From Anoplopoma fimbria (lineage: Eukaryota; Chordata; Actinopteri; Perciformes; Anoplopomatidae), in contig NC_072450.1 of the NCBI RefSeq assembly GCF_027596085.1, forward strand, positions 3,048,736 through 3,112,735: a stretch of 64,000 nt of DNA, in the 5' to 3' direction. Positions 1 through 13,200 of this stretch are shown here, piece after piece (position 1 is the stretch's first letter; each line of letters starts with the position of its first letter). The notes beneath the pieces were generated by a model that had not been told where the DNA came from, searched no databases, and saw nothing but the letters and a program-made list of their open reading frames with translations. The translations under genes were made by a program, and so were the position numbers.

Positions 1-1
1 G

Positions 2-3000
2 GGAACGGCACCTTCTCAGGTTGCAAACTTACCTCCCCTTCCAGCGCTGCTGTCAGTTCCAAACACTCAGACACAACCTTTTGTTCCCAGCCAGAGGGAG
101 ACAAACGGCAGTTCAATGGTGAACTCTCAGAGCCAGACGTCTTCCTGGACAGCCAGACCTACCAGTAACGCCAACTTTGTTCCAAGCCAGATGTCCCCTG
201 AGATAACCGCCTCAAAAATATCCCTTGTTGAAGCAGTTAAAGAGACAAAACCTGACGCCCTACAAAGCAGGATTTATACATCAAAGGCAACGTTTTATGA
301 GATCTCTAAACCTCAGTCCATCCAGGACCTCACAGCGATAAACCCAACCTACAAGGGAGCATCGTTTTCTGACGTATACAGAAAGAAAACAGCAGTGTCA
401 GTGTTGAAACATGATCATAAACAGAATGCGTCCATGTCCCAATATGGAAGACCCAAGACTCCCTCTTCTACACCAACTCGAGTGTCCACGCCCTTTATTG
501 AAATATCCAAACCTAACCCACTTTTATTTGCTGCTTTCAAGTCCCCCAAGATCTAGAAGCTTCTGAAATTCCCAACGAAGCTCCAAGACAGAAATCAGCG
601 ATTCAAACCAGGCGTATAAGTAAACCTTCAGCTGCCCCAGAAGAGCTGAAGCCGACTGATGTTGATCACATTACTGCTATCAAACAAGTCAGCAATTGTG
701 AAAAGATAGAGACACAGAGTACAATTAATCTAAGCTTTGCCAAAACTGATCTGTACCCCGGAGAGAGTCTGTCTGCACTGGACTCTGCTGTGGTTGAACC
801 AACACCAATAGAACCAGTCATCCCAAAACTACAAACAAACCAAGATTCTGAAAATGAAGCTTCTACTTTGCCAAAAGTCCCATCATTTTTTTTTACTGTA
901 CCAAGGACTTCAATTCTCAACCTTACGCCAGTGATTTCAATGCAAGCACCACCAAGTCCAAGCCCCCTGTCGTCCAATTATCGTCCTCCTGTGGGCGATG
1001 CACGCAAGTCTTTGTCGTCACTATTGGAGAATCAAATGTCATTAGGGACCTCAAAGCCCAAATCACGATCGACGTATTATGGGCTTACTCCATCTGAGTA
1101 TGCTGCCTACGGAGGGATTAGGACTAAAGCATCCCATCACAGCCCTGCAACCCCCAGGGTGAATGAAACCTCTTCAAACAAAACACAGTCAGAGGTAGCT
1201 GTAAATGAATCACATGGGTCAAAGTCTGATTCGACAAAACAACTCAATGGACATCAAGATCTTCTGTCTTCAGTGGAGGTTTCTACTGCTAACATTTTAC
1301 AACCTCCAAGGGATTGTGAGCTTCCAGCTGAGCGGATCGTCACACATAGCAAAGATGTGTTTGAGGAAACTCAGTCTGCAGCTCAAAGCACTGGAATACA
1401 ATCACTTAAAACATCTAGCGTGGACACAATCAAACCTGAGCTTCACTTTGGCTTGACACAGAACACAATGCAACAATCCACAAGTGATGTATCCACACCA
1501 AAAGCCTCATACTCTGAGGATCCAATACCAATGTCTAAAGCAGGTGAGGTAAACACACAAAGGGTGGCACTATTTTCTATAGAGGCAACGCTAAAAACGA
1601 CTCCATGCCTGACTGATAGCAATGGTCTGTCGAGTTCTTCCAAACCTTTAGTGAAAGTAGAACCAAATCTCGAAGCACAGCGTAGTTTAAAAGGGATAGA
1701 GAAAGATGGTAATCTTGAGAAAAACCATACAAAAGGTGAATCCAATGTCACAAATGCAAAACAACAGTCAGGACAAATAGAGATATCTCAGGCCCAGTCT
1801 TTCCAAACACCCGGTGGAGTCAGTCCATCAACAGCCAATGGTCTCAATGTCCAACTCAATGCCAAGCCTGTCAAAGACCTAGCTGACCGTAAAAACCAGG
1901 TTGTCCAATCTCCTGCTGCAGATTTAGAGCCCAAATTCTCAAGAAATGCCAGAATAAATTATGCATTAATCTTAGGAAGACAACAACAAGCCACCAAATT
2001 GGTTTCAGAAACACTATCGCCCAGTAAAGTTGCTGTTGAAGCAGTTTTATATAAACAAAGTGAAGAAGTTAACCAGCAAATCAAAGCAGGGAGTAGGCTA
2101 CCTGTACTCAATCAAACAACCATGGGGAACATTTTGCCTCCTGTGGCTCTTAATACAAAACTTACACTTGGCAAAACAAACACAGAGCCCCAATTATCAA
2201 ATATATCCTCCAAGGAATCAATTATCGCTAACACAGGACCAGTTTTGCAACATAAGCCTGTCACAGCATCAGTGTGTTCTGCACACTATAGTCTCAGCAC
2301 AACATCTGTAATTTCTTCACAGTCTAATTTTAGCACAGCAGCTGTCCAAAGCACAAAAATCACTCAACAGCTCCACGCTGAAACAAAAATTCACGGAAAT
2401 AGTCAACCAGTAGGACACAAGATCCATTTGCCTGCAGACAATCCCACTTTGAAATCTTCTCAAGCATCAAGTTCACCAAATACACCTGCTGTTAATGCTA
2501 ACTTAGTGGGCAAACCTACCACAGAAACTAATCTACCTGACCTTTCTGTCACTGCAACCAAATCACCCAACAATTCAGGCACTAAATTCCCTTCAGATAT
2601 GACCCCCAATGTCCCCAAAAAAGAGCTCCCAAAGCTCACCAAAACTAGTGAGAATGTCCCTCTAAACACTCAGAGTAGCATATCATCCATTGGCCAAGAG
2701 AGAGTTGTTCAAGGAGCACATTTCTACACAAACTCAAGCAGAGCTACAGTATCGTCCACACAAGTAGTTGGAACCATTCATAACATTCCTGCAAAACTGT
2801 CAAGCCAAGTTAATACAGAACCTAAACTTCCCAATTATAATAACATCAACACTAATAGATTTGGCAACTCAACAGTAAACGCAGAATTGCAATCACAACT
2901 AACCAATGGAAGAGTAAGTTTATTGATTGGCAAAACACCACCAGAGTTCCCCAGTGTACCTTTTATAGCAGAAAACATTCAAACTAAATGTATTACTGAA

Positions 3001-5436
3001 TCAAAACCAGCTTCTAATCTTTTGAAAGGAAACACAATGCTAAAGGAGCCTAGTGGTGATACTAAACTGTCTGCAGAATTGGCAAAAGTCAGCAAGCCTT
3101 CATCAGACTCTGTCTCACTTGAACAATCACGACGTGTTGAGTCTATTCAACACGGCAGACTTGTTGCCCAGTCCAACAAATCCAATTTGGGCAGTAATAT
3201 TTACTGCATTTCTGCTGCTGAAACTAAAGTTCCCAACAAGCCTCATACAGAATCCATTATGGCTATGATGACAGACCCTGCAGTGAGTGTTAAAGCATCT
3301 TTTAATACTTTGCAGGTTTGTAAAAGTCCCATGCCATCTAGCCCTACCATGAGGCATGTCACACCAAAAAGCCCTCAGCTGAGATTCAACAGACCTGAGA
3401 GTCTATGTGCAACAACACCAGCCAAACCTGCTTCTGTCCCTGCTGCTCAAACAATAATCTACACACACTCAAAAGCAGATGGAAAACAGATTGCCAATGT
3501 TCTTGCTGAGCACAGGTCATCTGAGACATCTGCACCGCAAAGTACTACTAACACCACCGAAAAAGAACAATCCCCTTTCATTCAACCAATCGTAGTCAGT
3601 GGATCAGTAGCAAGTCCCCCTACAAGGACAACACATTCTGTAATGTCTAAGACTGAGACAACAGCTTCCTCTACTTCTGGTTATTTCATGGCTAACAGTG
3701 TAGAACAGCAAACCATTGCAAGTCAAATCACGTTGTCTGGAGGTCAAACCTCTGTAAATTCGATGAGCTCTCAGACTGGAGTGAAACAATTAAGGCAATC
3801 TGTCACTGAAACAAAGCAATCTATAGAAACCAACATTCACACTGCACATACTGTCTCCCACACTCAATTAAATAACCACCCTGCCACAAATATTCAACCT
3901 TTTGCTGAAGCCACCAGAGATGCTAAAGCTCCACTTATACCTCCGAGAGTAACTAAACCTTGGAGCTCAACAAGAGCCTCCCCTCTACCAGAGGCAAGAC
4001 TTCGTAATGCACCTGTTCAAAGCTATACTCCAACCTTGCCCCAGTCTCCTCAAAGTCCCGTCTCTTTAAACTATACTACAGAAACGAAACCCTCTTCAGT
4101 CATTACAAAGCCCCAGGCTAACAATCCCATTGCACCTCTTCGAAATAAAACGCCTATTAGAGTTCAGCCCTCTGCTAAGTCGATCACAGAGACTATCTTA
4201 AGACCAGACATAAAACCAACCACAACTACGGACCTTTCAGTCCCAGCTAACAGTGCAGAGGTAGAAGTAATTACCCAAAAGCACAATATAAAAACAAGCC
4301 TAGCAACAAATTCCAGTAAGGAAGGAAAAGTCTCCTCACTGAACACTGAAACTAGCGCTCCCACCCAATATGCCGATCCTGTTTTAACCGCTAAATCTAC
4401 TCTAAAAGCACAACCTTCCACTAAGCAAGTAGAATCAAGACCTTTAGGAACAAAACCCCCAGTTGTAAAAGTAGATTTATCAAAGTCTTCCCACGATCCA
4501 GTCCAGATTAGCTCACACACCAGTAAAGTTCAGCCTTCCACAAAGGTAGAGAACATTTCCCCTGCAAAGCCAACAACAGATACTGTCATGAAACCGTCCA
4601 TAGTTAAAGCCGCTGTGATTGACTCTGCCACTCCTGCCTCTCTGCCTCAGGCCTCAGTCTCAGTCAAAGCTCCATCCCCAAACAGAGGAACGTCACCGCC
4701 ATCTCAGCCAAAAACTGGACTCAAAGACAAGGACGTTCTGAGGACCAAAACTACAGCTGCGAGGACGGAAGCCCCGACGGTCGAACCCTCCACGAAGTCA
4801 GCGACATCAACTGCATCTTCAACTGCTGACAAGAAGGCAGCGACGGCGGAGACATCCAGTCCATCTACTGGGGCCAACGCAGCCAAGAAGCCAAAAGGCC
4901 TTATGGGTAAGCTCAGCGGATGGACGCGGCTCAAGAAACACATGGTCGTTGAGCCAGAGGAACTTTCGTTTCCAGAGCCGACGGCCCAAACTCAGGTCGA
5001 TTCCAGTGGCAGCAATGAGAAAACAGATCAGGGTGGTGATAAGTCATCAGCAGACGGATGTGCTAATCAGGAAGTGGTTAACAACAAAGACGGTCCCAAC
5101 GGGCTTAAGATGTGGGACGTCCTCCTCTTCCAGATGTTCTCCACCAAAGACCGAATCCTGAACCAGATCAACGCCAACAAGAAAGAATTGGAAAAGAAAA
5201 AGGAACCTAAAGACAACCAAGGAGAAGTTCCTTCTTTTGTCAGTCGCCTGCCGATTCTGTTGTACAGCCCCCGTTTTGATGCGAGGAAGCTGAAAGAGGC
5301 GGCAGAGAAGCCGCTCTCGAAAATAGCAGCGGTGTTTGAAAAGGGGCTGATAAAACGCAAATCACAGGAAGACGAACACAAGGACTTCAATAGGAAAGCA
5401 AGAGGATTTGGTTCCAAGAAAACTAAAGATATGTAA
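2..5436 (+). CDS. prr33: Very large Ser/Thr/Pro-rich protein, probable proline-rich protein 33; 5' end outside window, frame break near 510-555
   Basis: Open reading continues from the window edge (frame 2) to a stop at 554-556. From about 510 a different frame is open (541 onward) and runs to the stop at 5434-5436, giving over 1,600 residues after the break. Composition is low complexity and rich in Ser, Thr, Pro, Lys and Gln, with loosely repeated motifs such as AETK, TETK and NTEPKLP. No globular domain, signal peptide or membrane segment is visible until the C-terminus, where a basic patch ([20 protein letters not shown], about 4888-4941) precedes an acidic [11 protein letters not shown] segment and a helical Lys/Glu-rich end. 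I associate this C-terminal block with PRR33-type proteins, and the tail-to-tail lsp1 neighbour agrees with human LSP1/PRR33 synteny. Molecular function is unknown. The protein is far longer than mammalian PRR33. The frame break could be a one-base assembly error, a real indel or a missed intron. An AATAAA lies at 5591-5596. Confidence 0.6.
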
Positions 5437-8093
5437 CTTGAACTGGTACACAGGTATGTTTTGGATTGATAAATGACGAGTGAAAATAGAAGATGCAATA
5501 ATCTCAGATAGGTCAGGGAACCTTAGAGAAAAATAATCAGTGTAGGGGGAATTTTGGACGAAAATAGAATGCAGATTTATTAAATAATTAAATAAATTTA
5601 TAAATTAGGGGGTAGATTATTCTTGAGGGGAAAAAAGATTGATAGTTTCATTGATTACTGATAAACTAACTAAAAGAAAATTCATCCTTACATCGAATAA
5701 GTACTTATATTTCTGATATTTTCATCAGTTGTGGTTATTTAGGATGTATACGTCTATAAGTGAGCTGTTATAGCTTTTTAAGGTCATAAATAATAATACA
5801 GTTACATTAATACAGTTTTGGCATCTTTGCACTTTAAATAAAATCAAATAAGGATGTGACTTGACACAAGAAACAAAAGATAATGCGAAGAAAGAAAGGA
5901 ACATTGCTGTGCAACTCTATGGTGTTAGATTGTTCTTGTTTCATTTGATGAAAACCTAGATGTAGTGTTGAATGCATGTACTCTAGACACTTTGATGGAG
6001 AGAAGATTGTTTCATTTGTCATGCTCGTCCTTTTTCTATTTTTTCTAAACAGGCTTTTAGTGTACACCGCTGGTAGGCAGTTTGTAATCTCTGTAATAAA
6101 TAGGGCTTTTACATTCCTGGAACAACAGGGCAGATGGATTTTGAAAGAAGGAACAAAAAAAGATGGATGAAGGGTGAAGGTCCAGTCAGAATGGATTTAG
6201 GGTTGTGGAAGTCAGGTATGGATGGAAATGAAGCAGCGGATGTCTGGGCTTTTGAACAGGGCAAGAAACTACAACCACGCAGGCTGGTGCATCCTGGGGC
6301 TTGGCGATATAGACATGATACCTAAAAGATCTTCTTGTGAGTATACATGATTGTTTATGATCTGTACAGGTTTATAGATGCTAAGGTGATGTTTTTGTTT
6401 ATTGTTTCTATTGGCTCTAGGGAAGTAACTTTATCCTCGATTAAATTATCTCAACATATATAGAATTGATTGCCAATAAATTTTGTACAAACATTCATGG
6501 TCCCCAGATGATGAATCCTGTTGACTTTGGACTTTGTGATTCACCATTTTAATTAGCCAAATACTTTTGGTTATGATTAAATACGTGCAAAAATAATCAC
6601 ATTCCCATCCGACTCAGCTGTACTCTGTGTTTGGAACTTATTAGCAAATGTTAGCATGCTAACACAGTAGCCTAATATGGTGCAAATGGTAAACATTGCT
6701 TATTTAAACATGAAAATGTTTGCATTTTCACAGTGAGAATGCTGGCATGATTTGGAGAAAAATGTAATTCTAATCATTGTTTTTTGGGTTGTTTGAGACC
6801 ATCACAGCATTCATTTGCCAACCCCAACCCAAAATCAAATTCTTCTTTCATCATATCACCAGTGTTGTGTGAAAGCTCTCCATTTTTAATCTTGTAAGTG
6901 ATGTTTAGGGCTTCAAGCCCATCTATCAGTTGAGGAGAGTGTTTGAAGATAAAAAAAAACTGTTCAATTTATCTGTGAAATATCTTCTCTGTTGGTGAAC
7001 TGTGAAAGTTGGAGATACATTATTTTCCAACAGTGATGATATGATAACTAAATTTCGACAAAAACAGCAAATAAACTCATGGTGGATTGTAATTTCTTGC
7101 CTTGCGGTGGATCGTCCAGGACTCGTGAACAATGTAACTGAGTTTAGATTGTCACTAGGATGCAGAAGTGAATACTGAAGAATGATACATAAATGATGAT
7201 GAAGAGGCCTGCAGTAGGAAGACAGACTGAAAATGGAGTGATAGCTGGAGAAGAAGTTCATGATGGGTGTGATGTTTCACAGCTTTGGATGATTTTGGTG
7301 CTGTAGCATATGTTTGCATGTTGTTGTCATTACTTTGACCCTTTTTGTCTCTATTTCGGGAGTTTAAAAATAGCTGTTAACTCAAGATGACCATCATAAT
7401 GTGGAATTTGTTTTAGGGGAAGGGGACAGCCCCATTTATTACACTGATGCTTGACCTATAATATGTTTTTGTTTACTGTGTGATTCTCAACGATGCATAA
7501 AGTTGAATGTGAAGCTCTTGTCTTGTATTTCTCTTTTTTTTTAAAGGATTGGCACCTAAAATATAAAGCTCCAACAGAACTAGAGAAAGGCAACACACCA
7601 CGGGTTGAATATTTTGTGTTATTCTGTATTTAGTTACCCAACAATAATGCTTTCTAACTTTTAAGGCTCACTGATGTGTTTTTAATAGTTTTTGGACAAG
7701 AACGGGGTTTGTTGGTTTTAGATTTGATTCATTGACTATAAGAAAAATCAAGAATATCTTTATAAAGTACCTTTAATTTATTTGTTATGAAGTTTGTTGG
7801 ACATTTGAGTTCAAATTTAAAAACTAAAAAACATCTTTTAAAAACACTAAACTTTGTGATAAATATTGTTCAAGACAATATCAGTTTCGTATATTCTCAA
7901 CTTCTCTTTAGATTAATAAAATTAAACTTGATGCCAGTTTTGCAGGTTAAAATTAAGTTAAAATTAAGTCAGAACTAAACAGAAACGTAAAATGTCTCTG
8001 AAGATGAGCCAAGTTTTTACAAGTGATGATGTTAAAGTGAATTAGCAAATAAGTAAAAAATTGAATAAATGAATGCTTGGTGGATCGTCTCAC
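5437..8093. other. Convergent prr33/lsp1 3' region, no recognised gene
   Basis: AT-rich DNA between the stop of the + strand gene and the last lsp1 coding exon I can place. It should hold the 3' UTRs of both genes. The lsp1 exon ending at 8094 has a good GT donor, so one further short terminal lsp1 exon probably lies here, but I could not identify it. Only short non-coding-like ORFs are seen. Confidence 0.5.
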
Positions 8094-10197
8094 CTGACCC
8101 ACAGTTTGTGTCCTCGCTGCAGTCGTCCTCAGAAACCTTCTCGTACTTGCCGTGACCCGTCACCACAAACTTAAATCTTTTACCAGAAGTGCTGTCCTGA
8201 AATTCAGTTGATAAAACTTTATCAACGACAAATTCACAGACATTTAACCTTTAACTTCAAGGTGCCGTCATTCATCCAAAACTCCACTTTGAACATCCAT
8301 TGAGTTCAAACTGTTTTCAAGAATACTTTGGCAGCCTGGCAGGTTTTTTAAATTCTTCTCTTTATCTTTTTAATAAATATTTCCTATTAATGCCAAAAGG
8401 TTACAACCATCTCCCAGTAAATAATAGAACAGCAGATTACATTTAAAAATTTAAATTTTAGTTAGTTTTTTTTACTTGAAGCTAGAAGAGTCTTGCTTTC
8501 ATTTGATTTGTTTGTGTTTATGTGTGTGTAACCATTTTCACCTTGTTATGCTGTTTAAATATATAGCTTTTTCTCATTTTCAAGAAATCAGTTACTCAAA
8601 GAACCATTTATTCCTTGGAAGAACCATTCGGGCCCATAAAGAACTTTTTTGACAAAGGTTATTTAGAGACCCTTTTTTTCCTTAACTTCTTCAAAGAACC
8701 AGAAATGTTGCCTCAAAGAACCATTTTTTGATTTGTAGGGTTCTTTGAAGAAACAATCAAGGAAATGGTTCTTTAAAAAAACCTTGGCCTGAAAGGTTCT
8801 TTGTGGAACAACAATTGGTTCTTCTATGGCAGCATTCTGAAAAACCATTTTCGGTTCCAGATGACGCCTTCATTTTTCTGTGTATCAAATACTTGAGGGA
8901 TCTGAATGAAGATGCTGCTTCAGCCACAAGGAGGCAGACTTTTACTTTCTGACTGATAAACTGAGTTGAGATGATTTAGATGCAGATGAAAAGAGGCTGA
9001 TTGTGGTTGCATGAAGCAGAGAGTTGAGGTGAAGTGTTATTGTAAAAAATGCTTTGTCAATTTTGCCAAATCTAAAAAAGTAAAATCATGATTTACCGCT
9101 GGTCTGGATGGAGAGCTGCACCTGCTCCCGTCTTCACTCCCTTTTACCCACTGGTTGATGAGATTAGCCACACCCACTTTTAAACCATCTGCATCCTGAG
9201 CAAGGGAAGAAGAAATATCCATGAGAAAAAACAACATGAAACTTCCAATAGGAACGATGAGTAGTTATTTATTAATCGTCCTGTCAAAGTCACATTATAA
9301 GGCTGATGTCATTGACCTTAGATGGTGTGACTGAGAGGGCGTTTTGGTTCCAGGCTTCTCCGGCCTCAAACAGGCTCTTCTTGGAGGCGACGGGTTCGGT
9401 GGGATTTGTCAGGTCCGTCAGCGCCTGACTCCCTGATCTGCCGTCCTTTGAGGAGACCTGTGAAAAACACAGTGAGATTCAGGTTTACGTTTAGATTAAA
9501 ACGGTGTGATGAGGGTCCCAAATTACCAAAGGAAAACACCCGCTGAAAAACAGAAGTGTAACTCAGTGGGGTTTTACCTCGAGAGCATGAGTGTACAGCT
9601 CCAGTTTCTTGTCAATCTTGGAAACAGCAACAGGTGGCAGCGTCTTCTTTATGTTGCTGGTGCTTCAGAATAATCAATTAATGCAAATTAATATTTCTGT
9701 TAGAAATCTGCTGGTGCACAAGCATCATATTTTTAAAAATAATAAAAGTGAACAAGGTGCATTTTATCCAGGCACGTGTGTTCTTCTTAATCCTATTGCA
9801 CTTTATTTTTTCACCTACAAATAAACACATGCTCACCTTTTCCTCAGTGACTCGGTTCTCTCAATGATCTGAGGAAATAATGAAGACATTCTATGGTATA
9901 AACTGATTAATTACACTTAAAACACACACTTGGGAAATGACCAACAGTAACACAGATGTTGTATTGAACCAAGCTGTAGTTCAGCTCTATAAGCTGGCAG
10001 AAAGTAACAGTATGTTCCCTTTTCTGGGTTGAGGGTGGGGGTTTGAGAAAATCCCTAAAACCTGGAACATAGACTTAATTAAAATGAGCTGCTCCAAGGT
10101 ATAACTTTATTCAGGTTTCCAGTTAACTTGGTAATCCTGGTTCACGTAAACAGAAATTTGCTATGTTTTCCAAAAGATTGGTGGAAGAGGCCCTTAG

Positions 10198-10280
<83 letters not shown>

Positions 10281-13200
10281 TGTTCTGTAAAATGTCAGTT
10301 AATTAGTTTAATGTCACAGAAATGTAAAGAAAACCAGAAAATATTCTCTTTAAAGAAGCTGGAATCAGATTATTTTTTACTTTTTTTTCTTAAAAGAATT
10401 ACCCAAACCAAGTAAAACAATTAAGATTTTTTTAGCAATAAATTGAATAGATTTCTCAATTAGTTGTTGTAGCACTAATTAATAATTAAACAGATAAGAC
10501 ACATTGGAAATATAACAGTGCTAGCAATAGTACAATTAATTGTTGATTTGTAAAATGTAATTGATTGTCTCTAATCTTATGGCAGCTGCTGACCTTTGAC
10601 CTTGACCTTGGTCTACACTCACCGTGCATTTACTGTCTGTAGAGACTCTGTTGTTCACTTCGTCCTGTAAAGAGACACAGATTACTGCAGACTGCAGCAG
10701 ATCAGAATAAATGACATGCAGCGCGTTACTCCTGTGTGTGACATTAAGCTCAAACATGAACAGGACTTACTGGGTAAAACTGAATGAGGAGTTTCTGGGT
10801 GAACAGCAGGGAGCATGAAAGAGACAAAGCAAGGTTACATTTACACATTATTGATCAAACATGTTGGTCATAAACTGTCTCATTACATAAAATGGGAAGA
10901 AGTTGGTATTATTCCACAGCTAAGTGGCAACATCCTCATTGCAACTGGAAACAATCGGGTTTATGGGAAATGTAGTTTAAGAGGAAAACTCCCCAAATGT
11001 GTTATCAAGGGAAATACAGATATCAGATGAAGACTTCACCTGCATCTACATCAGTGAGTCATTGTGAGTGCCTGTTTTGGCTGATAAATGCTGCACGAGG
11101 AAAGACAAACTGCATGAGATTATCAATGAACCCTTCATAACTAACACTAGCTTTAAAAACAACAATACATTGATTAACCGTAACCTTGTTGTTGTTTCTG
11201 TATATGTTTGTCCCTAAGTTCCTTTGGTATATCTCACTGTTATTGGTGAAAATGCCATGTTGACGTGCCACGTACTAAAGCTTGACAGGCACTAGCAACT
11301 GTAACCAAGGGGGGAGGGGCTTAGCAAAGGTTGGTTTAAGGTTGTTTAATGCAAATTGGCAGCTCTAAAATGATGCTTTATGGCAATCCATACTTTATTT
11401 CAAAGACCCAAAAGTGAGACAGAGACTCTCAGAAATCTCCACCAAAGTCCCTTAATGAATGCTGTTTGAATCTGGAAAACTTTATTGTACAGACCCCCCC
11501 TGTAGTTTGATGAGATACCTTGAATGTGGGGCTCATGGGACCGTAGTTTAACGGCTCCTCGCCATCGCTGCTGCAGCAAAGAGAGGCTGCAGATCTTCTG
11601 TTCGACTCCTCGCTCCTCCTGCTCTCCGTCGACCCCTAGGTCACCAACATACAAGTGTCAATAAATATTAAAATGTCATAAGCAAACGTCTGATAAATAT
11701 AGGAAAGTCAGTTAAAAGTATTATTACAAATATCTTATTTTGTTAAAACTACAATCAGAGTAACAGTTTTCCTTAAAACCTGGTCTTTCTCTGGTTTGAA
11801 CTTTTAAGAAAAGTGTTCACACTGCTCACCCTCACTGCGTTATTTGGTGGCAGAGACTAATAAAACTCTGGCAAACCACTGGTGCTAAAAGCAGGAATTT
11901 GTTAAAACATCTTACGTCATCGCTGCTCTCATCAGACCTCGCGTCTCTTTTCTACACACAACGAGCCAGAGCTGCATTCTTTGACTTTTTATTACTTTCA
12001 CATTCGAAGCCCAAAAAATCTGTGAGCTGTGAGTTTTCTTATGAGCATGTGTTTGATTAAAATGTCTTATGAAACGCCGGCGTAATGCAACCACACTACT
12101 GCTTACTGATTAAAATGTTTTTTTCATAACACAAACATTTTGTAAGAGTCTGACATAACTAACAACATGCATTTTACAGATCCAATCATGAAGGTAAAAA
12201 TGGAAAGTTTTTCCTGATGGAGGCACATTTGGACAATGACGGTACCCTGCAGTGCTACAAAAATAATGATGTAATAAACCTTTTGCAGCACTTTTCTGAA
12301 ATAAAGATGCTATACATGCTGGAAACAGGATCAAAACATTACAGGACATCGATGGTGCAAATAAAATCAGATAATTAAGATGATACAAACATGAAATGTA
12401 ATAAAATGACCCAACAATAATATAAGATAAGATATTGATTTTAATAATGATAGAGCAGATTAAATATGTTGGAAATAAAACTGTTCTGGCATTAATAAAT
12501 AGTTTTCTTTTTAATGTTACTAATCATGCAGCCTCAGATCCTTAGACAGCTATTAATATGGAGTTATTTTTTTAAAGAATGGGTCCCTGTTTTGTTAATT
12601 CACGTGCACGATGATGCACATGCACGTGCATGCGCTACACCCGCCTGCTGATGGTTTCATACGGATCTGTTCCACTGACATGTGGAAGTAATGCCTGAAG
12701 AAATGCATCAGAGAAGGCAGGGAAGTGCTGGTTAACATGGTTATAAACAAAACCTGTTTAGAAAAGTAAGCTTTACAAAATGTTTTATGAGGAAGGAAAT
12801 GGATTCAACATGTTTGCTGTTGAGAGTTAAACATTATGTTTTGGTTTATAACTGAAGGTAAACAGAAACTTTGTTAACAAGAAAACAGAACACCTTTATT
12901 ATCAAAAAGGAATATCTGCTCGGGAGTCTGAATGAGCTTGAAAAATCACATGGCAATTATGAAAAATCTTCTGAACAGAACTTAGAGTTTAGCCTGAGGA
13001 TAACGCTAAATAATTCCTAAAATGTTTGCAAAAAGAAAACAGCTCCTCCTCTGGGGAGCTTGAATGTAGTCATGAAATTCTATGGAGATTTCACCTTTAG
13101 ATTTTCTTATTTCTGGTGTATATAAAGAAATTGTTGTGTGATTGTGGAGATAGATTATCATCTAGTCGACAAAAACATTAGGGTTCATCCTCTGGGGACC

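Noticed and set aside
10128..10415. 95-residue ORF with a long poly-Leu run
   Set aside because: It is the translation of the (ATT)n microsatellite; no start context or family similarity.
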